Shown here in pieces: positions 1-50,626 of a stretch of 64,000 bases of DNA. This DNA comes from Microvelia longipes. Lineage: Eukaryota > Arthropoda > Insecta > Hemiptera > Veliidae. The DNA lies in the NCBI GenBank assembly GCA_018340805.1, contig JACMZG010000008.1, forward strand, positions 29,283,630 through 29,347,629, written 5' to 3'. The notes beneath the pieces are model-generated. The model was not told the origin of the DNA, ran no database searches, and worked only from the letters and a program-made list of their open reading frames with translations. The translations under genes and the position numbers were made by a program. Every line of letters starts with the position of its first letter. The first letter of the stretch is position 1.

Positions 1-2387
1 CGTGAGTTTGCATAATAAATTTGACCACAAAGACTAAACGTACACTTTTTCATAATTTTTTTTAACAAGGAAGATCATATTGGAAAAAATTGAAATACTT
101 TTTTGGTTAATAAGGTGACCATAAGAAACAAGAAAAAAATATTTTAATGTTCCAAATTTTACCCTTTGGGGTCAATGAATTATTGAAACTTAAGGTTTTC
201 ATGATTTTGACGTTTTTCAGGGCGATTTATCATTCAAAATCGGATTGGGGCTATGTTTTTCAAATTAGACTTAAAATGACCTCTATACATTGTAGTTTTT
301 CGCCCAATATGTTACATATTGTTTATTTTGGTTTTAAGGTACTCTACAGCGTTTTTAAAATCAGCAGTTTTTCAGTTTAACGATTTCACAAAAATATACT
401 GATTTCTATTGAAAATAGGGTTTATCCTAGGGTTTCTTTGTCAATAAAACATAGTTAAAGGTATATATTAATTTTTTATGTAAATATATTCGACATCACT
501 ACCCAAAGTGACCAGAAAGTAAAAAAAAAAACGCTGTTTGATTACCATAAAACCTAAAATATGACCAGTAAAACCTCATACTTCAAGTGTGAAGTTGTTT
601 TTGATATTTTTTGAACCTGCAAGTTGAAAGAGAGTGATCGGAGTCAATACGTCTACTCGAACCCAGAGTACCTGGGTCCGAATTCTTTTTTAGCTATAAA
701 CATACATAATGTAAAAAAACGATAAAAAATTATTGTCCCCACCAGAATTCTAAGAGGACACTTTCAAACGAGACCTTTCAAAACTGAAATATTAAGCCTT
801 AAAATTTGCACAAAAACCTCAAAATTTGGGTGTCTCGGGAACTAAAAAGTGATTTTTGAAAATGAAGGAGGCTGTAGAAAAAATTAATACTAGGCATTTT
901 GGACTACCTATGGGTAGGACCAACACATAAAAAAAATATTAATTTTTATGTTTTTTTTCAAGCAACATCTCTGGATCACTTGAAATGGACCCAGTCAGTT
1001 CAATATGAGAGTACCTGGCAAAACTGGACGCACTACTGTAAAACTTACTTTTACATAATTATTATTTTTTTATAAATACACTATATACAAAAACAACATA
1101 ACATTAATATTTAATAATATAAATGTAACTAATATTTTGTTAAAATTTTCTAAATGAAAATTTTTATAAAAATAAATTTTATAACTATGCATAGATAACA
1201 TATATATAACCTAAATGACTTAGAAATATACAATAATTTATTTTTATATACACAGTCTTTGGAAAAATAGTAACATTAAAATATCAATGGCATTTAAATC
1301 ATGTCTAAACTAAATCTACAATGACACTGTAGTAATCGAATGTAATCAAGAGGATCATGGAATCGCATCTTGCATGAAAGATCATAATTTCAGAAACAGC
1401 ACACTAAAAGTGAATTAAAATTTTAAATTGATACAGTACATTGTAAACCTAGCTTATCAAGTAATTAATTCACTTCAGAGTAAAGTATACAAATATAGTA
1501 GCACATAAAAAATTACTATTATTAGTATTTGTCACCATTGTATATAATTTGTTTTTATTAAATTAAATAAATTCTTTATCCATATGGTGTCTTTAAATAA
1601 ATTAAAAAATTACTGAGACAAAAGGAATTCAGGTTTTACTAGTAACAACATTTAATATACCAGATGCATGCATGTATGGGGTATTTCGCCCACAATGAAC
1701 TACCAAAGGGCAGACATTTAGGGCAACAATTAAAAATAAATAAATACAATCAAAATAAGTCAATTATGGTGGTAAAGAATAAAGAGGATTCAATAGCTAT
1801 TTACCATTACAAGAGACCTCTCAGGAGGTTCCTTTCAGACAAAACCACCTAAACATGGACAGAGGAAATATTTGTAATTGACATTAAAAAAGGACCAATA
1901 ATGTGGTTCTCAATAATAACCTAAACCCCATGGACTCTTGGTTTATGAACTATACAATATCAAGTATAATTTAAGTTTAGGCCAAGTAAAGATTAGATAA
2001 TTAGAAAATTAAATTATTTTTAATAAAGCAACCATAATACCAGGAACTAGATACAAAGCTGAAGGCAATCCATGTTCACATTTATATTCTAAGTAAAAAA
2101 AGTGAAAACATTCATGGATATTTTCAACTCCTTCTTTTCAAAACTTCCCATCACTAACTTGACCTGGACTTATCAAAATACATCAAATTGAATTAAAGGC
2201 TGCTTCTACAGTCAATATAAACAATTCCATGGGTAAAAAATTTAAAAAATCTTTAGATAGAATTATATAATTGGTTATGGCAGGCAAAGAAGTAGAGTAA
2301 TGAAAGAGTTTATACAATTTAATCTCATTTTATATTTTATAAAATAACCCTCTGAAGTGAAATAATTAACAAAATTAAAATAATATA
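1..2387. other. sequence beyond the moody-like gene's stop
   Basis: The 3'-untranslated region probably occupies the right part (ATTAAA at 2318-2323, AATAAA at 1554-1559, minus strand). The frame at 147-380 is not recognised and has no coding support. Nothing else seen. Confidence 0.5.
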
Positions 2388-38939
<36,552 letters not shown>

Positions 38940-39289
38940 TCTGAAACAAAATAATAATGTTAATAAATAAATATTACAAACTGGGAATCGAAATTATTTT
39001 AGAGATATTAATTTTATTTTCAGCAACTTAAAATGTTTCAGATTCAGTAGGCCAAACAATTGATCAATATCGTAACAAATTAGAACGGGGCTTATCAATA
39101 CAAGACCCGTTCAAATTTGTAAGTTTCGTTCGACTATAATAATTCCAATTTCCAATACTTATGTCGTATTTCCAACTTATAAGAGTAAATAGTATTTCCG
39201 TAAATACAAATTTATCCAGTTCAATAACTAACTGGATAAATTAATAGGTACGACTTAGGGTTTGATTAAGTATGAATTAAAAAATCGGA

Positions 39290-39968
39290 AACGGAGTACC
39301 TTGGGACTTCTTCTCATTACATCAGATTCGATTCGCTCATCCTAACTACGGACTCGCTTTGCTCGTCAAAATATACAAATTACCAAACAAACAGCAGCAA
39401 ATACAGTTAATACATTAGTTTTATTCCAGCGGCCACCCACCCAGGCACTGACCTAGCTAGATGCTGCTTAACTTTTATAACCGAACAAAACCATAGATAT
39501 TTGCCGTATTGAAATAAAACTAGGTATACTATTTATTACATAAAATAATACACTACCTAAAATTTCTTTAAGAACATATGTATAGATATACATACATATG
39601 TATAATATACATACATATGTATAAATATGACTACATGAATGCCAAATCTCAACCGATCAACAATTTTTACAAGTTTTAAGATTTTTTGAAATTTTTGATG
39701 AGTTATTATTGAGTTATTATGAGATGTAATGATGTCATGACAAAAATATTTTCCGGATAGCACAACTAGATTTAAAGATTGCTTATTTACCAAGTTTAAA
39801 CTCTTCAGGATAAATACATCGGGTGATACAATAATAACAGAACACACACACACGCACAGCTTTGCAAAAACTAGCCCGGAGGTCTTAAAACACCTGAAAC
39901 AGGTAATTCAGGTGGAATTACGGTTTTGGATTTTTTTCTATATACCTACGGTATAAATGAGGAAAAGT
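39290..39968 (-). mobile_element. ACTTTTCCTCAT-family element, near full length
   Basis: Reverse-orientation copy ending ATGAGGAAAAGT at 39968, with the ACCTACGGTATA hairpin end. The other end has TTCGCTCATCC and GACTCGCTTTGCTCGTC. It lies 350 bp upstream of moody-like exon 1 in transcription terms. Confidence 0.7.
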
Positions 39969-40792
39969 ATAAATTACACTCGTTAAAAATAGTTATTAAA
40001 TGAAAGTATTCATAGTTATGAACCTTCACGTAGGTAAATAGAATAAACCCAAGAGTATGTAACATCATATATACTTTCTCATTTACATTTTTAATGCCTT
40101 CACGTGTTCCTTATTTATTATGCACAATGTTAAAAAGGTCATTCACAAATAAATGTGGAATGTAGGGCAACTACAATAAGCTAAAAACTATGTCGAGAAT
40201 ATAAGATTTCCTTCTTTAGTACTGTTTGTGATAGGTAAGAAAATATTTAGTATTAATAGAGATTTTTTAACATCCTTAGATGAAAGAAACATAAAGAAAG
40301 TGAAGAACTAGTTTTGGTGCAAAGGTCCGCAAGCATAATGCATTATTTATATGATCAGTGTAATATAATCATTACTGTATTATAGTCTGATTGCAAGTCA
40401 AATTACGATTTCGACTTGTAAATCAATTTTATAGATTTTTTAAAGGCCATGCGCTTATTTATTTCATACTATATGCTATACTAAACTATGCTCATACTTT
40501 CAAAATAACCTCTCTTGAACATATTTAAAGCTCAATTTATACTTATAATTAAAACATTCTAATACATTTTATAATTTTTATGCATTACCCTTAATTTTAC
40601 CAATGATCAAATCAAAATTGTCTAGGATCAACCGTTAACGAGATATTTGCCATTTTACGAATTTACAAATGAATTAATGAATATAATAATTAAGTTTATG
40701 AATTGCCTTCCTGAGAGCCATATACTATAAAAAGTGATCCTAAAGTGTCATTTTTTAGTGAAGTTATGTAGTCTTATTGAGGCGGCGAGAAG

Positions 40793-41029
<237 letters not shown>

Positions 41030-42252
41030 AGCCATCATGCATGATTTACAAATCTAGTTTCCTTTCAATTAATTGGAGGTTTGAACAATATCCGAATATG
41101 AATCCAACAGGAAATAATGGTTCTTATTATGAAAAGCAAATAGCAGGTGAAATTGATCAGAAATATTATTGATCTAATAAAAGATTTAATCTGTCACATG
41201 CAGGATAAGGAAAATGGGATTAAATAACGATTTAAAAGCAAAGGGAAACTTAAGTAAACAAATTTCTCTTCACACTACTATCTCCACCTATCCGTGGAAT
41301 TCCGAATCAAATCAATTTAACAAATATTGACTTAGGTATGTTGGATGCATATTGGGTCTAACGTAATAAGAGGGCTATATAACCAACAACATAAGGCTTG
41401 TTACTGTTTGATTTGTCCCACAATGCTTACTCTCCAGCAATTTCACTGTAAAAAGTATTTTTGGAACTTCAGAATTAGAAATTAAACTACAGATTATAGA
41501 ACTATAACTGCATATAACCGAGTTGAAATACAGAAGGAATTAAAGAGTGAGCTTATTATTTATTTGCGCAAGGTCTATCAATATACAATAAGAGGCATTT
41601 GGTCTCTCTGCTACACCGCGGCGTCGGCGCTTGGGGTCGCTTCGTGGCCCTGTGCCTTTCTGAAGCGGCACTACGGCCTCATGGTTGTTGTTCTTCGTCA
41701 GTTCGTCATATTACAATTTTAAGTGGCATACTGCGTCGACATAACCGGATTTTTTAAATGTATTAGTCAAAAACGTGATTTGTTTACATTCATAGATAAA
41801 CAATATTAACATAGATGGTTCACTCCCGACCCTAGTGGGACCACTCAATTGACAAGTTTGTGTTTATGATTTTAGTTGGGGCCTCATCACAAATCTTGAA
41901 GAGCGCTAGTAGTAAAATCTGTTTGCTCTATTCTCTACCAGATTGTGCTGTAGTTTTTTTTTAAACTCAAACAGTTGCTAATCGTTTAGTAAAATAAAAT
42001 AAAAGTAAACAAAGACCTATGGTAATTACGAAATATTTTCCATCAATCCATTTATGTTTTAATGTTTACTGACCCAAGTAGTAAAATAAATGAACTTGAA
42101 AAGACTGAAATATGATGTTAAAATATAATTACATTTATTCTTAAACGAGTTTAATATGCTACTGAATTTTATATTTTTTGAATATATATATATCAAAGCG
42201 TATGCTCAATGTAAAATGGCAAACAATAGGTTGTATGATAAAACAAGTAAAC

Positions 42253-42702
42253 AATTCTGGCGCGGTGGTCCGCATGTTTGGCGAAATTCCTTTGGAATGC
42301 GTGTTTCCGTTCATAACAACCCTTGCTTAAGGTTTCGGTTTATGCTTTAAACCTAAGCAGTTACTCAATTATCAAGCACTGCTCGTACTCATTTTGGCTG
42401 TACTTTTCAAAGGAAATGCGCATAATTATCCACTTGGTTATACAAAACCATGCCTCTGAAACTGGCAGTGCGCACTATTATTCGAACTAGATTAAAGCTC
42501 AGTTAGTGTTTAGCTTTTAAGGTTTTAGCGCATTTCCTCTGAAAAATACTGACAAAATTAGGTGCGAGCAGTGCTTGATAATTGAGTAACTGCTTACGTC
42601 ATAAAGCATAAACCAGAACCTTAGGCAATAATGGGTTGTTAAGCACGGAAACACGCATTCTAAAGAAAATTCACCCAACATGCGGACCACCGCGTCAGAA
42701 TT
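42253..42702. mobile_element. 450-bp inverted-repeat MITE (CGCGGTGGTCCGC family)
   Basis: The arms 42253-42440 and 42520-42702 are inverted copies with about 85-90% identity by eye. The outer ends are AATTCTGGCGCGGTGGTCCG. The open frame at its left end is not a gene. Related copies lie at 48700-49128 and 16160-16235. Confidence 0.82.
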
Positions 42703-42895
42703 ATTTTGTAGTTATAAACGTGAAAAAACTATAAAAATTATCTAGGGTACCAGTATTCGAACCCAGGTACCCTTTCTTGGAGTTCTTTGAATGGTCTTCC
42801 GGACCAATTTTATTCAGCTCAAATGAAACTTTAGGGTTCATTCAACTCATTACGATGTACATTTTTAAAAGGTTTTTAAAAATTAACTATTGTTA

Positions 42896-43044
<149 letters not shown>

Positions 43045-44743
43045 GTTTAAGGTTAATTAAAGCTTTGTAAAGTAATGCATCAGATAGCTCCTCAAACAAA
43101 TAATATGGGGAAATACTTTTATATTATATTTACGAATGCATTAAATTACCTGAGGCTTAATTTTTATAAGATTTTTTCAAAGAAACATACATGACTGGTA
43201 ATTTTTGTTTTTACCTTTTGGGTTATTTTTAGCCCTGTTTCGACTATAACATATTTATCAAGAAGTATGTTTCTAACAATAGATTATATTCTAATTTTAT
43301 GGGCCAAATAAAATCATTTTACTTTTCCAACATTTTCCTATTTCTATTATTTATCTAAAAAAATAGAGATTTGCAATCTGCCAGCAATTGCATTTTTGAT
43401 TTATCTTTTTTTGGTATTTTTACTAAAAAATACAAAAGCTCAAGTATTGGTCAAACTATTTTTTAATTACTAACTATCGACTCTACTTCTTGTATTTTCT
43501 TAGCCATAAGAAAACACCAGTGTTGTGCTTGTCTTGCTGGTTTTGAAAAATGTTACCTTATTTTATGGATAAGTAATCACATATTGTGGTTACAATCATA
43601 GACATAAATAATAGAAACAATTAACGTACTAATTATGTACTAAACAGGTAAATAAACTAGTTTACATAACTTTTATAAGATAAGCTATTAAGGTTGAGAA
43701 CCATAGAACTTGAAAATAAAAGAAAACTCTTTTCAAAGGACCAAAATATATTTAAAACATCGCCTCTAGACTAACCTAATTATTTTAAAAATTTCAACTT
43801 CACCTGTATTGTAAGTAATAAATAGTATTTATTTAAATTGAATTTATTTCGATATCCTGCTTGATAGTCGTATTTAACAACGTACAGAAAGCATACATTA
43901 TCCGTGAATCCTATTAAGTACCCTAGTTAAATACGCTGTAAGGATTATTGGGAGGCAAACCAGACGGATAGCGCTAGAAAACTACCCGGAGATGTACCCC
44001 GCCGATAAGAAGAAAGGCGATCGCATTTACAATCTAGTATTTCACTAAACAACTTTTGAAATAATTTTTTATGCGTAAATCTATTATTCTATTTAATATA
44101 CTTTTTGTGTTTAACATTCTTCTAACCCGAGTTAAACTTAACTATAAAATTATTTGTCCTTGTTAGCTATAAAAAGCGATGTTTTGTCACGATCTGTTAC
44201 GACGTCATTGCACTAGATCGGCTTTGCTAATACAAACGGGGCAAGAACCAGAGCGTATTAAATGCGCAACGGATACGATGGGGATCGGCTGTCTGCGTAT
44301 ACGTGGTAAAATTATATAGCAAACAGTCTTACCTTTAGTACCCGAGCGAAGTACGAGTAAAACCGCTCGCGTAACCTCCGTTTTTACCAAAAAAACTACA
44401 AAACTAAGTCAACAATTTATTAAAGCCACTAAAATCTAAAAATATGTGAAAATCAAGTTTATTCTAATCAAAGTTACATTTTAAGTAAGCTGTTATTATT
44501 ATTTAAGTTAAGCTGATTAGGATTTGTACGTCATTTTATATCTTTCATTTCATAATGTGCATTATATGTCTTTTGATAATCTTCTAATATATCAATAATA
44601 TTCGCGATGTATTTTTGTTTTCCAAAACTTGGGGGCCTCATCACGCGAAGCAGCACCATCGTTTTCTTAAAAAAAATAAGAATAATTCATTTTGATTGTT
44701 TTAGACTTAAGATTAAAATTTGCTGTCTGAATATAACATCTCG

Positions 44744-44822
44744 GGTTGGCGCAAACGGATAAGTTAAGGAAACACAAACAATTCAACATTGACATTAGAG
44801 GTTCGAATCCAAGGGGGAACAG
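44744..44822 (+). other. tRNA-like sequence, probable SINE head or tRNA relic
   Basis: Contains an A-box-like TTGGCGCAAACGG (44746-44758) and a perfect B box GGTTCGAATCC (44800-44810), 41 bp apart, as in RNA polymerase III promoters. Acceptor-stem pairing is poor, so a functional tRNA is unlikely. Confidence 0.45.
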
Positions 44823-45496
44823 TATGGGGAAGGGGAGAGAATAAAGAGTGAAAAATTAAATTTTCACTTTTTACCAATTTATACGAAATTCATATAGACC
44901 TTATTTGGGATCACTCATCCATCGACTCCTCATCATTCTAGCGCTGAATAGCGGATGGAAAGACTTGATTACTCCCATCAGCTCGTTGTTTGGTTAATAA
45001 AAATATCTGACAGTTTCACGCTGTCACCACCAGAGTGTTCTACTTGAGCTCCTGCATCCCATCAACTTTTTTTTTTTTTAAAAATCTTTGAGTGAGCATC
45101 TATGTTAATATTGTTTATCTATGTTTACATTATTACATCAATGATATAATGCTTTGTTTGACATATATATGTCAATCAATAAAACCGGAACTAATACTGA
45201 AAATAAAATGAAACTTCGTATTTTTGTGAACCATGTGTGAAAACTTACAGCCCAATCTAAATACTATATGATGATTTTTGAGTTTTTGAAATGTTTGTGG
45301 GGTCATTTTTGTGGGTTGATGATGTCACACATATTTCATTAATAGCAGAGATAAGGAAATAATTGTACCACATTATTGTAAGTCTCATTTCGACCAAGAA
45401 AGCGTTCAAAAGTTATCGTGTCCCATAAAAACGTCTAGGAACAAAAATCTCGTACGTACATGAGTATATATACATATTTATATAAACCTCAACAAT

Positions 45497-45499
45497 GTA

Positions 45500-45562
<63 letters not shown>
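45497..45562. repeat. (TA)n microsatellite
   Basis: 66 bp of TA upstream of the ATTT-rich retroelement-like tail. Confidence 0.95.
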
Positions 45563-45565
<3 letters not shown>

Positions 45566-45629
45566 TCTATTCATTCATTTATTTATTTTATTTATTTTTT
45601 TATTTTATTTTTATTTTTATTTATTTATT

Positions 45630-46030
45630 TCGTTTTGTTCTTCCTGGGAGACTAAGGAGTGGCAAGCCTTGGTGTGGCACCTTGGGAAGAGCAGGATGTT
45701 TTTCTAAGAGACCTTGGTAGTGACAGTACCTTGGTGTGGCATCTTAGATTTAAAGGGGGGGCCTAGGAACAAGGTTTGTGGCGGTCTTGTTGTGGCATCT
45801 TAGGTCGGGGGGGTTTTTATTATTTATTTATTTATTTTTATTATCATTCTTTATTCATTATTTTTTATTTATTTATTTTTTATTTTATTTATGTATATAC
45901 AATTTTTTTTATTATCCTTTTGGGTTCATATGTGTTGGCTATATTGGATTGAGGTTATTTTAAGTTTTGCCAATGCCTCCTGTATCTTGGATATAGAAGG
46001 CCTTGTCATAAACTTCTTCTTCATAAACTT
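45630..46030 (+). repeat. probable retroelement 3' region with AT-rich tail
   Basis: The motif TTGGTGTGGCA recurs at about 45670, 45730 and 45790 in variants. It is followed by ATTT-rich low-complexity DNA and GCCTCCTGTATCTTGGATAT, which resembles the 3' ends of non-LTR elements. No coding part is visible. Confidence 0.35.
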
Positions 46031-47280
46031 ACTTAATAATAAGTAGTACGTACAAAGAACGTACTACTTAAGTTACTTAATTTTTATTAAAATAAAATGC
46101 TTAAAACACTCAAATTTTTCCCATTTATCCAAACTCTCTCAAACAATAATTCAAAAGAAATGTTAAAATGTTTAATTAAATAATTTGTGGTGGGGTTATT
46201 TGGCGGAGTTATGAGGTTTCAGGCTCTGATAAAATAAGGGGAGCCTATAAACGCAAGCAATAACACGTGTATATAGAGGTGTTATTAACGAATAATTAAC
46301 AAATAGGGGACTTCTATTGGTAGCACAACAAGGTCAATAAAATAATAGATTGAGGTCAATTTGGTACATCTACTCATCACGAACCCTCTATAACTCATCA
46401 AGATAAAACTAGCTTATAAAAATTATTCTGATACATCGTTTAACCACGTTCCAGCTTATAAAACTCGTAATTGCAAACGTTAAAAATACATAAAACTAAA
46501 TTTCAACATGAGATCTATACTGTAAGATTGTCTTACCTAAATCTAATTAAAATCCCATGTATTTATTTTTCACCCGCTAACTCTATGAGAGGCATCTTGC
46601 ATCGGCACCTATGATAATTTTAATGATCAAAGTTGGTTTGTTAAATGTAAAAACATTTGAAGAAAATCAACATAAATGTAAGCTCTGACATAATAAGCTC
46701 TAACATTTTTATAATTTGATATAAATTTTTCTATTTGTGATTTAACTTTACCTAAATGCTTCACAAAATCATAGAAAACCAATAATAGTACAGCTTAATA
46801 TTGACATAAATAAATGTTAGTTACATCTTATAGTGAGTATCGTTATTGAATATAATGAAAGTGTGTTGCAAATAAAGTCTATGCAAAGGTTTACAGGCAG
46901 CCTCCTCCCTCTGGCATTTGCCTTGAGGAGACTCATCTTTTGTTTTTTCACTAAAATTAAGAATTATTGTATTGTATTTTTTTATTATGTTAAAATTTGT
47001 AAATAGTTCAATGTAAAAAAAATGTCTAATTAAGCACCACATTAAATAAATAAATCAATTATTATTATTATTTTATTATATATTTTTATTCGAAAAGATT
47101 CGTTTCTATAACCAATATCCATGTTAATAATGCAAGACTGATAATTTTCTTTTTAGCCTCAGCCAACCTGTCCCGTATCTTTAGATCACTCGCCTTACTT
47201 ACAAAGTTAGTCGAATTCAGCTTTGACCTCAAATGGTGAATAATAAGTTGTATTGATAATAATGGATCCAGAAAATAAAT

Positions 47281-47544
47281 TTAAAGTATTATTTTTTTTA
47301 AAGAATGCATTAGCATTGCATTGTCAGTTGAATTGTCAGCCTCTGGTAGGCGAATTTGTCTTTCAAATCGTATTTTTGGTGGAACAAATTTTAAGGAGTT
47401 GTAATATCTCTGTTTATATTCATAAGGTAGTTTTACAATAAATTTTAATTTAACATCTAGTATTTCTTTTAATTTTGGTTCTGAGAGGTAAACAAGAAAT
47501 AAGTTTAACTCTAAACCAGACTCGGACATTCCAGTTGTACACAC
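47281..47544 (-). CDS. unrecognised ORF, possible exon or gene relic
   Basis: 87 codons with a protein-like composition (charged and hydrophobic residues alternate, e.g. SEPKLKEILDVKLKFIVKLP). An acceptor-like CTGTACAG precedes it. Frames of this length occur by chance in AT-rich DNA, and I recognise no family. It could be a terminal exon, a retrocopied fragment or chance. Confidence 0.22.
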   Translation of the reverse strand: MCTTGMSESGLELNLFLVYLSEPKLKEILDVKLKFIVKLPYEYKQRYYNSLKFVPPKIRFERQIRLPEADNSTDNAMLMHSLKKIIL

Positions 47545-48267
47545 TGTACAGAAGTTTTAGGTTTAAATAATATGAAATATTTGATATAATACAATGAAAG
47601 TGTAACATTGCTTTAGGTGAATTTAAATTAAAAAAATATTAGATATGTGCTTGACTCTGACAAGAAGTTCAAAAAGTATAACAAATTTGAAGAAAATACG
47701 TATACTATAAGCATAACTCCTCATTTTAACCAATGATGTTACCAAAATGTTATTACTAGCCATCATCATCATAACCATTTCAGCGTCCTAACTTGGTTTG
47801 AAAACCACGGTCTACATAACCTTTCCAAATCTATAACATATAACTAAAACATTTCAATCAAGACTCTTTTTCAAGCAAAAAGTTTTGTCCAAAATACTAA
47901 GATTTCAAAATAGTACGAATAAGGATGTTAAAACTAAGAAATAATTAAACGAGTTTTGAAATTCAAAGTTTAACGAAAAATTGCTGAAATAATAAAATAA
48001 AATATTCATAAAAAAATAACAATAAAAAATTATGTGCAAGAGGAATTCTGAGTTTCAGAGAATCTCAAGTAAAATTTTATACCCTACGGGGGTAATATTT
48101 TGATTTGATTTTATTTGAAGAAACAAAACTCTAAACATGGAAAATCAAATATTTCTAGAATTTATCCATATAGACACAACGAAATTATCAATCAATAAAA
48201 TCTTAAATTGTCCTTAGCTTATACCATACATTATTTAAAAAAATAAATAAGTGTAAAGGTCCCTGAC

Positions 48268-48379
48268 ACACACACACACACACACACACATATTATATAT
48301 ATATATATATATATAATATATATATATATATAATATATATATACATATAGATATAGATATAGATATAGATATAGATATA
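48268..48379. repeat. compound (CA)n(TA)n(AGATAT)n microsatellite
   Basis: Three successive simple repeats; the last is five AGATAT-type units. It adjoins a fragment of the ACAGGGTG repeat. Confidence 0.95.
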
Positions 48380-48699
48380 CACACACAGAGTGGACCAAAC
48401 GTCTCCCCTCTCTTAAATGTTATGTAAAGAACGCTTCTTTACATTAACAATACATTAAGTATTGTCATTAGAAAAAATTTGCCAAGAGTAAACTTTATTT
48501 CTGGCTTAAAGACAGAAGTCATCTAATATACTTACTATTAAAGAAAATCTGTGATACTGTATTCCTAAATCTAACAGTATTAGTGATTATAAATACCTCC
48601 GAATAAGGGTAGGTTAGTACTAAGATTTTAAAATAAGGATTAAAATAAGGATTTCTTCGTTAAAACGAAGAAATAAATAAACGTGTCGAGCTAAATGTT

Positions 48700-49128
48700 T
48701 TTATAAGATGCCACGAACTGTTAATACCTCTAACTACCTCTAGCCATAGGTGGTTACAGTCATTTTTAACAGTTTTTGTGCTCAACATTTTATTTCTTGT
48801 TTAAGTTTCCGGTTTATGCTTAATAAGCTTAGCAGTAGCATTACTTAATTTTTGAAGAAAGAGCCATAAAACATTCTAAATTAGCATAAAATAAGCTTTG
48901 AAGCAAATAATGCTGTGCAGTGTCGATCTTAAAATAAATCGTAAAATCTTTAGAATGCATTAACAAATTTTCTTTGTTAATGTCGGGAAAATGCAAAAGT
49001 AGCCATGCAACTGATCAAGTTAAAAAGCATAAATTGGAAACTTAAGCAAAAAATAGATTAATGAGCAAAGAAACAAACACATATTTCAAAGTAAATTCGC
49101 CCAACTAGCAGACCTCCTTGCCAGAATT
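48700..49128. mobile_element. diverged copy of the CGCGGTGGTCCGC MITE family
   Basis: The right end (CTCCTTGCCAGAATTTT) and the inner TTTATGCTT/AAGCATAAA arms match the family at 42253. The left terminus is eroded. Confidence 0.55.
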
Positions 49129-49906
49129 TTTAAAGTTACAAAATAACTAAATATTTGTGGACTTCAAATATTTAGTGACAGGGAATCTTTTCATGATTCT
49201 TTTCAAGATTGTCAAAAACGTATTAATTAATAAAAAACGCAAAAAAATGTATATGCTTTAATTTATTCTGATATATATCAGAAATTAAATTTAATTTAAC
49301 CATAGGATACTTAAGTTATAAAATTAGTGGCATTATGGTTATTTTTGGTTATTGTAGTATCTATAAAAAATTATCTTTAAATTAAACGTTAATAGTCACT
49401 TTATACAGTCACTGCCAACCTCATATTTTAACATTTCCTTTCTATAGGTCTATTCAGAACCATTATTAGCATTTTAGTTGATAATAGTAGGACAATTTCT
49501 ACATAGTATAAAACCTTCCTGGGAGTAACGAGTTTTAGCCGGCCAGGCCTCCTCGAGCTAACAAAACTTACAATAGATCTTTTGAAAAATAGTAACAATC
49601 AACAATTAACGAACAAGCAAAGTTTTAACAGTTAACATGGGTTATAAAATTCCCCACGCAACAATTTCCCTTATATTGAAGAATACATCTGATTGTCAGG
49701 TCTGGAAGCAAACCTTTTACTGTGAACATTTTATGCAGTAGAATATTTAGAGATTCTAAACGTTTTTTAACCATTAAAATCTAAAACAGCGTTTTGGAAT
49801 AAAATAAATAAATACAAAAATAGGTCTAAATTAATAACATAAACGCATTAGCTAAAAAATATGCAAACTGACAAGAAAACTATTATTATTCCTACAAATA
49901 TTTATT

Positions 49907-50130
49907 ACTTTTACTCATTTATCATATAGCAAAAGTATTGTGTATGCGAAAAAATCCGATACCGGGATGAAAACGGAATTATGCGTTTTAGGCGTTTTTA
50001 AGGTCCGAGGACGTGTTGTAGTATAAATATAAAGACTTTTATATCTGAGGACGAGCGAAGCGAATTCGAAACTAGGAGAATGAGCGTAGCGAATCCGACG
50101 TAATGAGGAAAAGTACCGACGTACCCGATT
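49907..50130 (+). mobile_element. ACTTTTCCTCAT-family element, internally deleted
   Basis: About 220 bp retaining both ends: ACTTTTACTCATTTATC at the left, and GAGCGAAGCGAATTCG then GTAATGAGGAAAAGTACC at the right. The middle is deleted. Confidence 0.7.
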
Positions 50131-50380
50131 TTTTTTATATTTCGATTTTATTTTCTTCCCCATACAGCCAAGCCACAGTTTAAAGGCCCATATAAATAAA
50201 GATAAAGATTGATAGAGAATCAAGTTATCTATCTAAAGGGTCAAGTCTCCTCAGTTTCTTCAACACTGATCTCATTAACATTGAGTGTACGATTCGATTC
50301 ATGTATCAATAGTTATGGTTTGTTGTAAATACAAATTCGCATATAAATTTACTGAATTTTAATGAATAGATTCTTAACAA

Positions 50381-50626
50381 TCATGAAAATATTGGACAAT
50401 TATACCTCGTTAGAGGAAAAAGAATTACAACGAATACAAGTTGATTAGTCAAGGTTAAGTAAACAAGGTTAACTTCAAATATTTCATGAATGCTTTCAGC
50501 TGCACAATACTGAGTAAAGAAAACTTCTAGGGAACAGGTAGACGAGATAATGCACACTGTATCGAGGTTCCCAGAGATAATATTATTTTGTAGAAAAAAT
50601 GTAACACTTAGCAATATAAATAACAT
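50381..50626 (-). CDS. unrecognised small ORF with signal-peptide-like start
   Basis: 81 codons. The first 19 (MLFILLSVTFFLQNNIISG) look like a signal peptide, and a second hydrophobic stretch lies near the end. It is on the same strand as, and upstream of, the moody-like gene and the trehalase. It could be a secreted peptide, a signal-peptide exon of a spliced gene, or chance. No clear donor was found. Confidence 0.2.
   Translation of the reverse strand: MLFILLSVTFFLQNNIISGNLDTVCIISSTCSLEVFFTQYCAAESIHEIFEVNLVYLTLTNQLVFVVILFPLTRYNCPIFS

Noticed and set aside
42746..42771. Second tRNA-like B box on the minus strand (GGTTCGAATACTGG)
   Set aside because: It sits in a GGTACC palindrome with no A box at a suitable distance, so it is not called as a tRNA or SINE.
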